Shown here: piece after piece, positions 1 to 9,069 of the stretch
Numbering within the stretch: the first letter of the stretch is position 1
How the letters are laid out: the number at the start of each line of letters is the position of its first letter
From: CAZPHU01 sp964419255
GTDB lineage: Bacteria > Fibrobacterota > Chitinivibrionia > Chitinivibrionales > CAYFVL01
DNA length: 50,818 nt
Reading direction: 5' to 3'
NCBI GenBank assembly: GCA_964419255.1
Contig: CAYQOU010000028.1
Span: 1-50,818 of the forward strand
Position numbers and translations under genes: made by a program
Notes under the pieces: generated by a model
The model's database searches: none
Told to the model about the DNA's origin: nothing
Seen by the model: the letters and a program-made list of their open reading frames with translations, nothing else

Positions 1-8
1 CATCCTTT

Positions 9-1874
9 ATGTGCTTTCTGAGGTTACTTGCCGGGTGGCAGGTTTCAATCGGTCTGCTTTTTTCACTAATGATAGTCGTTTTTCTCGGTACGGCCTATCA
101 GGTGACTGAAGGAATACAGGCGGCACAGGGAACATTTTTCGATTCATGGTTTTTTGAGCTGGGAGGCGTTCTACCGGTTCCGGGGGTGCGATTTGTTCTG
201 ATACTTCTGGGTATCAATCAATTCTTTTCACTGCTTTATTCGCTGCCTGAAAAATCACAATCAGTTGGTGCCATCTACATTCGGGCGGGTTTTCTGATAG
301 TACTGATCGTTTCAGGGTTAAGTAACCGCTACTCTCAACAGTTTTTTTTGACATTGAGCAGGGGTAAGCAAATATCTCTGCCCGCAGGTTCCGGGCTTCC
401 CCAAAACATTGCATTCGAAAATATCGAAAGATCAAGATACACTGCCGGAGCAGCAGACCGGGACGGAAAAGCCGTAATCGTTAAGATAAAAGATCATAAC
501 GGCAGTAGAAGCAGAAGGATCGCACTCAACAAGCCGATGCGATATGATGCGTTCAGTTTTTATCATAACGGCATTCGGGAAAACGGCGCCGATGTGATCA
601 CCAATCTTCTTGTCGTCTATAGTCCTTTTCGCCTGACGATGCTTGTCGGCGGGATTATGGTGCTTCTCGGGCTCTGTATCCAGTTTATCATACCCCTGCT
701 TAAAACTCGGGTCTCTCTGAAAACAAAAAGGATTAATGAAAAAGGGGTAACACATTTTGAGAGAAGAACAACACATTTCACTCCATTGGTGAAAAATACA
801 TTTACGATTTTGCTCCACCTGGCAATCATATATGCATTCTTCAAATCCCCTTTCCGGCTTCGGGAACAGAGGTATGACTGGTTTGGTATCGTCGTTATAC
901 TCTATGGCGTGTCCTCTGTTCTTTACATGTGGGCATATGTACGATTTAAATATCCTATGCTGTTGACAGCTGCCGGTTTACTTGTATCCACCGGATTTGC
1001 GATACACACCTGCGAAATGATCAGGATGGTCGTTGTTATCGAAAGGATTCCGCTTGGAACTTTATATGAGACATTGCTGATAACGGCCTGGATGGGGATT
1101 GTTTGCGGTTTCCTGATTTCTCGATTCAGTGATATACCGGAAGCTTCATCTTCCATTACCACCCTGATGGCGACATTTTTACTTTTTCTTGCCGGCATTT
1201 ACAAACCGGATGTACCGGTAAAGCAGATCAGCAATCTTCTGGATGCGCCCTTCTGGCTTGCGACACATGTGTCAACTATCATATTGGGTTATGCAGGCCT
1301 TCTTTGCGCCTCATTAGCAGGACATCTCTACGTGTTTATGCGTTTGAGAAAGAAAACGGAAATGAATAAAGCCGAGCATGTCTTCGGACTCATGCAGGGA
1401 TTCATGCGGGGTGGTTTCATGTGCGCAGTACTTGGAGTGATGCTCGGTGCCCTGTGGGCGGAGCATTCCTGTGGGCGGTACTGGGGGTGGGACCCGAAGG
1501 AAAACGGGGCATTGTTGATTATCTTGTGGGGCACAGTCGCCGTTATCGTGTCAGGGTACAAACAAATTGACAAAAAGTACTGTGCCCTGTGCAATGCCGG
1601 CCAGACTGTTCTTATCATGTTGACATGGATCGGGGTGAATCTGGCCGGGAAAGGTTTGCACTCTTACGGGCTGACCGGCAAAGGAAAACTGTTTCTGACA
1701 ACCGTAATCATACTCGAATCGGGTTTCTACATATTCTCGCTCATCTGGTTTAGAATTCAGGAAAAAGCGATTCAAACAAACAAAAATGGATGCGTTTCGA
1801 TAAGTTTGCAGCCGACAACGGCTATAAATGCTGAAAAGCAGAACAGCACCGATTGCAAAAAAATACCCGGATAA
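9..1874 (+). CDS. ResB-CcsA fusion, cytochrome c maturation (System II)
   Basis: This membrane protein combines both parts of the System II haem export and ligation machine for c-type cytochromes. The first ~240 residues are ResB/Ccs1-like: hydrophobic segments near residues 10-30, 58-75 and 90-105, a periplasmic-type stretch, and a further segment near 205-230. The remainder is CcsA/ResC-like with many membrane spans and the tryptophan-rich haem-handling motif (residues WAEHSCGRYWGWDPKE, encoded near 1457-1503), followed by a conserved-type His in GKGLHSYG. At 621 residues it is smaller than many fused CcsBA proteins because the ResB periplasmic loop is short. The frame is open to the left edge of the window, so translation may start upstream of the first ATG. 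It ends 27 bases before the ThDP enzyme gene and may be cotranscribed with it. The family assignment is firm; which cytochromes it serves is not visible. Confidence 0.88.
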   Translation: MCFLRLLAGWQVSIGLLFSLMIVVFLGTAYQVTEGIQAAQGTFFDSWFFELGGVLPVPGVRFVLILLGINQFFSLLYSLPEKSQSVGAIYIRAGFLIVLIVSGLSNRYSQQFFLTLSRGKQISLPAGSGLPQNIAFENIERSRYTAGAADRDGKAVIVKIKDHNGSRSRRIALNKPMRYDAFSFYHNGIRENGADVITNLLVVYSPFRLTMLVGGIMVLLGLCIQFIIPLLKTRVSLKTKRINEKGVTHFERRTTHFTPLVKNTFTILLHLAIIYAFFKSPFRLREQRYDWFGIVVILYGVSSVLYMWAYVRFKYPMLLTAAGLLVSTGFAIHTCEMIRMVVVIERIPLGTLYETLLITAWMGIVCGFLISRFSDIPEASSSITTLMATFLLFLAGIYKPDVPVKQISNLLDAPFWLATHVSTIILGYAGLLCASLAGHLYVFMRLRKKTEMNKAEHVFGLMQGFMRGGFMCAVLGVMLGALWAEHSCGRYWGWDPKENGALLIILWGTVAVIVSGYKQIDKKYCALCNAGQTVLIMLTWIGVNLAGKGLHSYGLTGKGKLFLTTVIILESGFYIFSLIWFRIQEKAIQTNKNGCVSISLQPTTAINAEKQNSTDCKKIPG

Positions 1875-1901
1875 TCATAACCTCTGGTAAAGGAGTCCAA
1901 G

Positions 1902-3689
1902 ATGGGTGGCACCGCTTCAGATTTTCTTCTCAAGCGTCTTTCGGATTGGGATGTACGTCGCGTGTATGGGTACCCCGGTGACGGAATCAATGGACTGATG
2001 GGAGCGCTTGGCCGGCAAAAGAAGATTGAGTTTTTCCAGGCACGCCACGAAGAGATCGCCGCATTCATGGCCTGTGCTCACGCCAAGTTTACCGGTGAGA
2101 CGGGGGTATGCATGGCAACCTCCGGCCCCGGTGCGGTTCATCTTTTAAACGGACTCTACGACGCGAAACTTGATCACCAGCCGGTGGTTGCTATCGTGGG
2201 GCAACAGAAAACCATGGGGCTGGGAAGCGATTTTCAACAGGAAATCGATCTTATATCACTGTTCAAAGATGTCGCCAATACGTTTGTAAGCATCGCAAGC
2301 TCTCCGGTGCAGATCAGACATCTGGTCGACCGCGCCTTTCTCATCGCTAAGGCGGAGCGCACGGTAACCTGCATAATCGTCCCGGCGGATGTTCAGGTAA
2401 AACCGGCGGTAGAAACACCTCCGCGCAAGCATGGTACAACGGTGACAGGAATCGGTTATGCACAGGGAGATATCATTCCCAAAGAGCAGCAGCTTTACCG
2501 TGCCGCCGATGTGCTTAACGGGGGCAAGAAGGTCGCTATGCTGATAGGTGCGGGGGCCAAGGAAGCAGCCGATGAGGTGATGGAGGTGGCGGATATATTG
2601 GGCGCCGGGGTGGCCAAGGCACTTCTGGGCAAGGCGGCGCTTTCCGATGAATTGCCATATGTCACCGGTGCAATAGGCCTTCTGGGAACAAAGCCCAGTT
2701 GGGATCTGATGATGGAGTGTGATACTATTTTCATGATCGGAAGCGGCTTTCCCTATTCCGAATTTCTTCCCAAACCGGGGCAGGCAAGGGGAGTGCAGAT
2801 AGATATTCTCCCCCGTATGCTCAACCTTCGATACCCGATGGAGGTCGCGTTGCATGGAGACAGCAAACTTACGCTCAAACGGCTGATTCCCATGCTTAAG
2901 CGAAAAAGTGACCGCAGCTGGCAAAAGAAAATAGTCAAAGAGGTGAAGGACTGGTGGGCGGTGATAGAATCCCGTGCAGGACACAAGGCAAATCCGGTAA
3001 ATCCTCAACGTCTGTTCTGGGAGCTTTCATCACGGCTTCCGGATAACTGTATCCTTACGTCCGATTCCGGCTCTGCGGCAAACTGGTATGCCCGTGATAT
3101 AAAAATACGGCCGGGGATGATGGCATCCCTGTCGGGTGGACTTGCCACCATGTGTCCCGGGGTACCTTATGCGCTTGCCGCAAAGATAAATCATCCCGAC
3201 CGTCCGGTCATCGCCATGGTCGGTGATGGAGCAATGCAGATGCTGGGAAATGCCGCACTCATCGACATAAAGCATCGATACAAAAGCTGGAATGATCCAC
3301 GGTTGGTGGTTTTGGTTCTGAACAATCAGGATCTCAATCAGGTCACCTGGGAGCAGCGGGTGTTGGCGGGAGACCCCAAGTTTAGCGCATCCCAGGATCT
3401 GCCATCCTTTAATTATGCGCAGTATGCTGAGAATATCGGACTGGTGGGGCTAGAGGTGAAACATCCCGAACAGATCGGAACGGCCTGGGATATGGCTCTG
3501 TCGGCCGATAAACCGGTTGTGATCGATGCACAGTGCGATCCAAACGTACCGCCGCTGCCGCCGCATCTGAAGTTTGAGCAGGCAAGGGCCTATCTATCGT
3601 CGATCTACAAGGGGGATCCCGACAGAATAGGTGTGCTGACTCAGTCGACCAAGGAAATGCTGAGCACGGTGATGGCATCAGGTAAATAA
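1902..3689 (+). CDS. ThDP-dependent pyruvate oxidase/dehydrogenase-like enzyme
   Basis: A 595-residue thiamine-diphosphate enzyme of the POX/acetolactate-synthase superfamily, most like PoxB-type pyruvate oxidoreductases that decarboxylate pyruvate to acetate or acetyl phosphate. It has the three expected domains: N-terminal PYR domain with the catalytic Glu50 (in RHEE), a central Rossmann domain (about 195-330), and a C-terminal PP domain with the ThDP signature GDGA at 441-444 followed by NNQD about 27 residues later. A good ribosome site (AAAGGAG) precedes the ATG by 7 bases. The upstream gene makes c-type cytochromes, compatible with a respiratory role, but that link is inference. A quinone-binding C-terminal helix as in E. 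coli PoxB is not obvious, so another 2-oxoacid or sulfoacetaldehyde-type substrate remains possible. Confidence 0.8.
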   Translation: MGGTASDFLLKRLSDWDVRRVYGYPGDGINGLMGALGRQKKIEFFQARHEEIAAFMACAHAKFTGETGVCMATSGPGAVHLLNGLYDAKLDHQPVVAIVGQQKTMGLGSDFQQEIDLISLFKDVANTFVSIASSPVQIRHLVDRAFLIAKAERTVTCIIVPADVQVKPAVETPPRKHGTTVTGIGYAQGDIIPKEQQLYRAADVLNGGKKVAMLIGAGAKEAADEVMEVADILGAGVAKALLGKAALSDELPYVTGAIGLLGTKPSWDLMMECDTIFMIGSGFPYSEFLPKPGQARGVQIDILPRMLNLRYPMEVALHGDSKLTLKRLIPMLKRKSDRSWQKKIVKEVKDWWAVIESRAGHKANPVNPQRLFWELSSRLPDNCILTSDSGSAANWYARDIKIRPGMMASLSGGLATMCPGVPYALAAKINHPDRPVIAMVGDGAMQMLGNAALIDIKHRYKSWNDPRLVVLVLNNQDLNQVTWEQRVLAGDPKFSASQDLPSFNYAQYAENIGLVGLEVKHPEQIGTAWDMALSADKPVVIDAQCDPNVPPLPPHLKFEQARAYLSSIYKGDPDRIGVLTQSTKEMLSTVMASGK

Positions 3690-3731
3690 TTTTGATATGT
3701 ATGAGCGTTCGAGGGCAACAGTTTCAAATAA

Positions 3732-3775
3732 GATATCGCTCATATCCGCCGCTTTCGGTATATATGAGCGATATC
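3732..3775. repeat. Perfect 14-bp inverted repeat (hairpin)
   Basis: GATATCGCTCATAT at 3732-3745 is exactly complementary to ATATGAGCGATATC at 3762-3775, with an inner CCG/CGG pairing in the 16-base spacer. A further half-site-like TATGAGCG lies near 3698-3707. No T-run follows on either strand, so it is not a standard intrinsic terminator. It lies 43 bases after the ThDP enzyme stop. Confidence 0.7.
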
Positions 3776-3944
3776 CTCTCCAGAGTTTGAGAATCAGGCT
3801 GGTATGTGATTATCTTGTAGGTAGGACGAAGTGGTGAAAAATGCGCCTCTCTCCAGTCGAAAATCAACATTGCCTGTACAACGACGGATCAGAAGTGATA
3901 GTTCGGTCAACGGGATCGGTATAGTTTTCGATTTATACCCAGAG

Positions 3945-3990
3945 CGATTCTCTCGCGGGATTTGCACAATGCCTTGGAGCAGAACAATTC
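3945..3990 (-). repeat. Dispersed intergenic repeat, copy 1 (extended)
   Basis: Carries the core TTCTCTCGCGGGATTTGC and continues into CCTTGGAGCAGAA, matching the copy at 38581-38620 over about 40 bases with few differences. It sits directly upstream of the DUF2007 gene. Together with the inverted repeat at 3732-3775 it accounts for most of the non-coding stretch 3690-4016. Confidence 0.6.
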
Positions 3991-4016
3991 CGCAATTTTG
4001 GAAAGGGATCTATATT

Positions 4017-4268
4017 ATGCAGGATTTTAAACTGATTCGACAGTATTTTAACGCCTCGGATGCACTCATCGCAAAAGAGATGCTGGAAAACGAAAACATA
4101 CGTTACTTCACAACGGGTGAGAACCATACCATGTTGAATCCCCTGATCGTTCCTGCCATCGGGGGCATTCGAATCATGGTGCATCGAGATGATTACCAAA
4201 GAGCAGAAGAACTTCTAAAAGTGTTTGAGTCTCCTTCCAAAGATACCAACGAAGACGAAAATGAGTGA
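4017..4268 (+). CDS. DUF2007 small protein
   Basis: An 83-residue soluble protein matching the DUF2007 family (putative signal-transducing proteins with a ferredoxin-like fold). Typical features are the N-terminal phrase on acquiring an alternative residue set (residues F-N-A-S-D-A-L-I-A-K-E-M-L-E), a central glycine/hydrophobic stretch and the closing segment with V-H-R-D-D-Y-Q-R-A-E-E-L-L. The frame is open further upstream, but the upstream part has no protein-like character and overlaps a dispersed DNA repeat. The ATG at 4017 has a ribosome site (AAAGGGA) 8 bases ahead, so I start there. The function of the family is not established; members are often described as nitrogen-regulator-like by fold only. 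Confidence 0.8.
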   Translation: MQDFKLIRQYFNASDALIAKEMLENENIRYFTTGENHTMLNPLIVPAIGGIRIMVHRDDYQRAEELLKVFESPSKDTNEDENE

Positions 4269-4711
4269 GAAACGGCTTGGAGGCTTATGCGGGCGCAGTC
4301 CCGACAGGCACAGTTTTTGGCTGCATAACTGATTGATGAAGCTATAATATTGATTATCTGCGCGCCTTTTTATTTTCTTGTTTGACTTTTAATTCGCAAT
4401 AGATATTTTGAAAAAAGGGCAATTAAGAATCATTTTTCCATCATGCTATAAAGATATTACATTCATGTAAACCTGATAATGTTTAGAATACAGACAGTTT
4501 CGATATACACGGCCCGGGAAAATTTGCATTCTTTTGAATGTAAGTGAAAGCCGAGAAATGCTCAGTAATTAGTTGCCCCGATTGAGACCAGGCCCGAGAA
4601 GAGTAGATGTATGAAGCAACAATTTTCATCTATAGTTCCGGGCAACCATGGGCCGCTAGTCGCAGGTCAAAGAATTGATATTATTCTATCAGCTTGGAAA
4701 TAAGTGTCGTT
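4269..4711. other. 443-base intergenic region with palindromes and a structured leader
   Basis: AT-rich stretch between the DUF2007 and GH3 genes. It holds a possible sigma-70 promoter (TTGACT at 4382, TATTTT at 4404, 16-base spacer), a 14-bp palindrome TTACATTCATGTAA at 4457-4470, a related imperfect palindrome (TTGCATTC, four T, GAATGTAA) at 4524-4543, and a folded segment at 4572-4646. The two palindromes share the half-site TTRCATTC and could be operators. No protein-coding gene is seen. Confidence 0.5.
4572..4646 (+). promoter_or_regulatory. Structured 5' leader candidate upstream of GH3 gene
   Basis: GTTGCCC at 4572-4578 pairs with GGGCAAC at 4640-4646, and inside it TAGATG at 4604-4609 pairs with CATCTA at 4627-4632. 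The element ends 65 bases before the GH3 start codon. It has no T-arm or anticodon stem as in a tRNA. It matches no riboswitch class I recognise. Confidence 0.35.
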
Positions 4712-6442
4712 ATGAGTAAATTGATCAGAAATCCTTTGGTAAAAAAGGCAGCGCTTACAGCTGTCGGGCTTCCTCAGTTGCGCAAGCTTAAGAAATCGAG
4801 TCGCAATTACCTTTCCACCCAGCAGCAGTTTCTGAGCACGATGTTGGATTCCACCCGTTTTACGGCTTTTGGTAAAGAGCATGGGTTTGAAAACGTCCGA
4901 ACATACGACGATTTCAAGAAGGCTGTTCCGATCAGAGATTTCGAGGGGCATCGGCCCTATGTGGATCGGATGTGCAGGGGGGAAGAAAACGTCCTGTTTC
5001 CCGGTAAGGCGCTTTTTTACAACACCACCAGCGGAAGTACCGATAAACCGAAACTGATTCCGGTGAGCAGAGAGTACTTCGAAAATGTCTACTCCAATAT
5101 CAGCCGCCTCTGGCTGTATTCATGCCTCACCGATAACAGGCGGCTGTTTCATGGAAAAAACCTGTCAGCTGTGGGGCCTGCAGTGGAGGGGTATGTCGAG
5201 GACGGTACGCCGTTTGGCTCGATCTCCGGGGTGACCTATCGCAATATCCCCGGGATACTCAAGGATGTATACGCCACGCCTTATCCGATCATCTGCATGA
5301 GCAATTATCAGAAAAAGTATTATGCCATGCTCAGATGCGGATTATCCACTCCGATAACCTATATCATAACCGCCAATCCATCGACATTACTTCAATTTAA
5401 CCGCGTAGTCAGGGAGAATCTCAACGATTTGATCCGCGACATTCATGATGGTACTTTTCGCAAGGACGTTCTCGCTGAAATAGAGCCGGCTTATCGTGAT
5501 GAGGTGTTGGCCCAATTTCCTCCGAATAAGACCCGGGCCCGGTGGTTGGAGAATTGTGCGGAAAAATACGGAGAAAATATTCGACCCAGACACTACTGGC
5601 CCGAGCTGGAGTGTGTAAATACCTGGAAACAGGGTAACAGCAGACTGATTCTGCCGAAATTAAACGGCTGGTTCCCCGAGCAGACCTCTGTTCGGGAGTT
5701 TGGCTACATGGCCAGTGAGGCTCGGGCAGGCTTGACTCTCGAAAATCACTGGGAGTATTCTGTTCTGATGGCGCATCTGTATCTTTTCGAATTCATCGAG
5801 GAAGAGAAAAGAAACGATAAAAACCCGGAAATTCTCCTGCCACACGAGTTGGAGATCGGCAAACGCTACTATATATTCATCACCAATGGCAGCGGTCTTT
5901 TCAGGTACGATATAAACGATATCATCAGAGTGACCGGCTACTACAATCAGTTCCCTCTGTTTGAGTTTGTACAGAAAGGGGAGGGGATAACCAGTCTGAC
6001 CGGGGAGAAACTCTCTGAGTTTCAGGTAATCCAGGCGGTGCAGGAGGCATCCGGCAGCAGCGATATCGGAGTAGAGAATTACTCGATGTTTTGCGATTCA
6101 CAGCATTTTATGTACAAACTGTATATCGAATTCACACAACAGCTTTCCGCCGCAAAAAAGAATGACTTCCTGAGGCTTGTCGATGAGCAGCTCAAAATGA
6201 TTAATCACGAGTATCGGGCCAAACGGGATTCCAACAGGCTCAGCGCGCCGGTAATCAGGGAGCTGAAACCAAACTCCTACGAATTAATCAAATTGCGTCT
6301 GCTGGCGGAAGGGAAAGTCCGAGAGGGACAATACAAAATAAGCTGCCTGATAAACGACCCGCACCTTCAGCAGGTATACGAATCTTCAGTCGTCAATTGG
6401 GTTAATAGCCACAGTTTAAAAGAAAACTGCTCGACCCTCTGA
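4712..6442 (+). CDS. GH3-family acyl-adenylate/amidosynthetase-like protein
   Basis: A 576-residue member of the GH3 family (auxin-responsive GH3 in plants), part of the ANL adenylating superfamily. It shows the phosphate-binding motif (TTSGSTDKPKLIPVS, encoded around 5025-5068), a central aromatic-rich acceptor-binding region, the Y-M-A-S-E segment corresponding to the adenylate-binding A5 motif, and the hinge/C-terminal lid with GEKLSEFQV. Plant homologues link amino acids to carboxylate hormones through an acyl-AMP; bacterial homologues are widespread but their substrates are mostly unknown. I prefer the ATG at 4712 (start MSKLIRN) over the in-frame TTG 18 bases upstream. The gene is preceded by a long leader with possible regulatory structure and converges with the phosphoesterase gene. 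Confidence 0.85.
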   Translation: MSKLIRNPLVKKAALTAVGLPQLRKLKKSSRNYLSTQQQFLSTMLDSTRFTAFGKEHGFENVRTYDDFKKAVPIRDFEGHRPYVDRMCRGEENVLFPGKALFYNTTSGSTDKPKLIPVSREYFENVYSNISRLWLYSCLTDNRRLFHGKNLSAVGPAVEGYVEDGTPFGSISGVTYRNIPGILKDVYATPYPIICMSNYQKKYYAMLRCGLSTPITYIITANPSTLLQFNRVVRENLNDLIRDIHDGTFRKDVLAEIEPAYRDEVLAQFPPNKTRARWLENCAEKYGENIRPRHYWPELECVNTWKQGNSRLILPKLNGWFPEQTSVREFGYMASEARAGLTLENHWEYSVLMAHLYLFEFIEEEKRNDKNPEILLPHELEIGKRYYIFITNGSGLFRYDINDIIRVTGYYNQFPLFEFVQKGEGITSLTGEKLSEFQVIQAVQEASGSSDIGVENYSMFCDSQHFMYKLYIEFTQQLSAAKKNDFLRLVDEQLKMINHEYRAKRDSNRLSAPVIRELKPNSYELIKLRLLAEGKVREGQYKISCLINDPHLQQVYESSVVNWVNSHSLKENCSTL

Positions 6443-6502
6443 CCGGCTAAGAATCAAGGATCGATGTCAAGGAATACGGAAAACAGGTGTCAGGAAAAGA
6501 TT

Positions 6503-6964
6503 CTATAGCGTTATAAACTTAAGTTCCCATTTTCTGTTTTTATCTATAATCAAAAGTGCCAGTGAGACCGGCAGTTTAAAGCGAGCTGGTCCGATGCTCC
6601 CCGGGTTTATAAAGACCGTAGAATCTCTGGTAAACGTTTCTGGCATATGTGAGTGGCCGAAAATGACGAAATCACTCTGGGTTGTATCACCTTTTGCGGC
6701 CGATGCAAGATCGTGGATAACATAGAACGAGAATCCAAAAAGTTGGAGCCTGCGCACCATCGGAAGGGATGCTACGCCCGGATCGTAATCGGTATTGCCG
6801 CAGACAAAGGTGGTATGGGGATTTAGTATTTCGAAGCGCTTCAGGGTTTCATATGTTCCCACATCACCGGCGTGAATCACATGCGCGGCATTCTCCAGAT
6901 ACGGCTCGACCTCCGGCCGTATAAGCCTGTGGCTGTCACTAATTAATGCAATCGTTTCGCTCAT
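6503..6964 (-). CDS. YfcE/MJ0936-type metallophosphoesterase
   Basis: A 153-residue calcineurin-like phosphoesterase of the small YfcE/MJ0936 group. All metal-binding motifs are present in order: D-S-H near residue 9, H-A-G-D-V-G (about 31-36), G-N-T-D (about 56-59), a conserved His (V-I-H-D, about 83), G-H-S-H-M-P (about 101-106) and N-P-G-S. These enzymes hydrolyse phosphodiesters in vitro with Mn2+ or Ni2+; the physiological substrate is usually unknown. It is convergent with the GH3 gene and divergent from the kinase gene, and appears to be a single-gene unit. Confidence 0.9.
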   Translation of the reverse strand: MSETIALISDSHRLIRPEVEPYLENAAHVIHAGDVGTYETLKRFEILNPHTTFVCGNTDYDPGVASLPMVRRLQLFGFSFYVIHDLASAAKGDTTQSDFVIFGHSHMPETFTRDSTVFINPGSIGPARFKLPVSLALLIIDKNRKWELKFITL

Positions 6965-7422
6965 GGTTGCATAAACCTCGATAATATATCTCGCGGAAAA
7001 GGTGCAGATCTGCCATTTTTATAGACACCGGATGTGAACAGGTTATGGTAGTAATATAGTTTCTGTGCGTGATCGGTCTCTTTTGGGTCATACATGTGCC
7101 GATTCACACAAGCTTTCGGATAAGTATTTGCCGACAGGTTGTGTAGTGCAATTTCCCTGCTCAGAAATGTCAGAAACAGACCAAAAAAAATTCCTGAATA
7201 AGTAAGGTTATGATGTATGTTATATTTTATCTGCTGAGTCCGGTAAGGCCGGAGTTCAATTCAGGTAGATCAAAGAGCATGCTTCTCCACCTTCTTGCGT
7301 TCTCTCGCCCCGCTTCAGCGTGAGCACCGAAAGACAGGTAGTGAACATGTAAGTCCAAAAAAAGAAACTCCTCACGCGTTTGAGGATGATTGTGCTGTCT
7401 CTTGACTATAAGGAAAGAATTC
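6965..7422. other. 458-base divergent intergenic region
   Basis: Separates the phosphoesterase (minus) and kinase (plus) genes and should contain both promoters. A short hairpin TCCGG-TAAGG-CCGGA is at 7239-7253. AT-rich patches such as TATGTTATATTTT near 7216-7229 could be part of a promoter for the kinase. Nothing else is recognised. Confidence 0.4.
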
Positions 7423-8502
7423 ATGCATCTGATTAGCCCAAAACATGAAACCCAGAAGAGTGACTGGATGCCGGAGGTGCTTGGTAATTACGAGATCGAT
7501 TCTCTGCTGGGTCGTGGCGGTATGGGGGATATCTACAAGGCCACTCAGAAGCACTTAAACCGCGTGGTCGCACTAAAGGTTTTGTCGCCTCAACTGAGTC
7601 GTAATGACGAATTTTCCCAGCGTTTCGAGATCGAAGCCAAGGCAATCTCACTGCTTCAGCATCAGAATATCGTAAGTATCTACGATTACGGCGAAGAGCA
7701 CGGGCTTAAATTTTTTGCCATGCAATATATCGAGGGTGAGGATCTGGGTAAACGGATCGAGAGGAAAAAACAGATTTCCATCTCGGATGTCATCGATTAC
7801 TCCAAACAGATCTGCCGCGGTTTGCGCTATGCTCATTCACAGAATGTGGTGCATCGGGATATCAAACCGCAGAATGTGCTTCTCAACAAAAGCAATATCT
7901 GTCGATTGAGCGATTTTGGAATAGCCAAATTATTCGAGCAGAAAAATATCACCATGACCGGCATGGCGGTTGGTACGCCCGAGTACATGTCACCAGAGCA
8001 GGCGCAGGGAGCGGAGGTGGATTTTCAGACCGATATCTACTCTCTGGGTGTGCTGATCTATGAAATGCTGACCAAAAGGCCTCCATTTACCGGCAAAAAC
8101 CCGGTTTCGATAGCCTACAAGCAGGTTCATGAATACCCGGTCCCACCTTCTGCCCATCGAAAAGATACGCCCAAGCGCCTGGAGCTGATCGTTCTCAAGG
8201 CGCTCAAGAAAAACAAAAAGGAACGATATCGGTCGATAGAGGAGATGCTGCAGGATTTGGACACGGTAGAAATCGAGCAACCATCAAACGATACGACTAT
8301 CTCCTTTGCCATACAGAAAAAAGACAAGCAGACTAAGATTCAGGATAAACGAATCACCGATCGTCGAAGTGGCGATCGCAGACAGGTTAACAGACGCGAG
8401 GACGGCGACTGGGCACAGATGCTGAAAAATCAGGCGCTTTCTCTGTTTCTGTTCGTTGTTCTGTCGATTCTCTTTCTTCTTCATCTCATTGGGCATCCAT
8501 AA
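7423..8502 (+). CDS. Membrane-anchored Hanks-type Ser/Thr protein kinase
   Basis: A 359-residue eukaryotic-like protein kinase. The N-terminal catalytic domain (about residues 20-285) has the glycine loop GRGGMGDIY near residues 30-38, the ATP-binding Lys in VALKVL, the catalytic loop HRDIKPQN with Asp146, the metal-binding DFG, and GTPEYMSPEQ in the activation segment, so it should be active. A basic linker rich in Arg and Asp (DRRSGDRRQVNRRED) leads to one C-terminal membrane segment (about residues 333-357) with only a few residues beyond it; there is no PASTA or other sensor domain outside. The frame opens at a TTG at 7390, but AAGGAAAG just ahead of the ATG at 7423 favours the latter. 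It is 23 bases from the YraN gene and may be cotranscribed. Substrates are not visible. Confidence 0.9.
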   Translation: MHLISPKHETQKSDWMPEVLGNYEIDSLLGRGGMGDIYKATQKHLNRVVALKVLSPQLSRNDEFSQRFEIEAKAISLLQHQNIVSIYDYGEEHGLKFFAMQYIEGEDLGKRIERKKQISISDVIDYSKQICRGLRYAHSQNVVHRDIKPQNVLLNKSNICRLSDFGIAKLFEQKNITMTGMAVGTPEYMSPEQAQGAEVDFQTDIYSLGVLIYEMLTKRPPFTGKNPVSIAYKQVHEYPVPPSAHRKDTPKRLELIVLKALKKNKKERYRSIEEMLQDLDTVEIEQPSNDTTISFAIQKKDKQTKIQDKRITDRRSGDRRQVNRREDGDWAQMLKNQALSLFLFVVLSILFLLHLIGHP

Positions 8503-8525
8503 CATATATATGGGGGGCAGCAGGC

Positions 8526-8873
8526 ATGCACAGTCGGGAAAAGGGTAATAAGGGTGAGGACAGGGCCGTTGACTATCTTCTGGAAAAGGGCTATCGTATC
8601 GTCTCCCGAAATTACCAGTCACGAAGTGGCGAAATCGACTGTGTCGCTCAGGCGCCAGATGGTACCCTGGTATTTGTTGAGGTAAAGAGCGCTCGCTCTT
8701 CTAAAAATGGACATCCGTTTTCATGGGTTACGCGTGCAAAGCAGCTAAAGATTGCCCGCATGGCCCGTCAGTACCTTGCCGACCACAAACTAACCCGACA
8801 AGCCTGCCGTTTTGATGTGATAGCGATCTATCAGGGGGAGATCCAGCACCTCAAAAACGCATTTCTTGTCTAG
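8526..8873 (+). CDS. YraN/UPF0102 endonuclease-like protein
   Basis: A 115-residue UPF0102 (YraN) protein with a restriction-endonuclease-like fold. It shows the family pattern: G-x-x-G-E-x-x-A near the N-terminus, N-Y-Q-S-R-S-G-E-I-D, then F-V-E-V-K and a C-terminal R-F-D-V-I segment, that is the D...ExK nuclease-type active site. The family is nearly universal and its precise role (DNA processing or competence-related) is unsettled. A purine-rich ribosome site (GGGGGGCAG) lies ahead of the ATG. It follows the kinase gene closely and precedes the flagellar operon by 263 bases. Confidence 0.9.
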   Translation: MHSREKGNKGEDRAVDYLLEKGYRIVSRNYQSRSGEIDCVAQAPDGTLVFVEVKSARSSKNGHPFSWVTRAKQLKIARMARQYLADHKLTRQACRFDVIAIYQGEIQHLKNAFLV

Positions 8874-9069
8874 AACAAATCAGGCAAAAATTGCTTACTG
8901 CCGGAAAAAAACTCCGGTCTCCTCTTGGCAGAAGATGACGTAACGTTATCTGCATCCTGGTTTCACTCCGGAATGACTTCTGATGTTACATATTGTAAGA
9001 TGCTGATATAGCAACACATATAACCTCCGGACAGAGACGGCGGGTTTTTTCACCATCCTCTTGCACCCT

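Noticed and set aside
2256..3008. Antisense frame of 250 codons over the ThDP enzyme
   Set aside because: Shadow of a strongly conserved gene; no protein-like motifs.
4572..4646. Possible tRNA (7-bp acceptor-like stem, 75 bases)
   Set aside because: No T-arm GTTCRA sequence, no anticodon stem and no D-arm; kept only as a structured leader.
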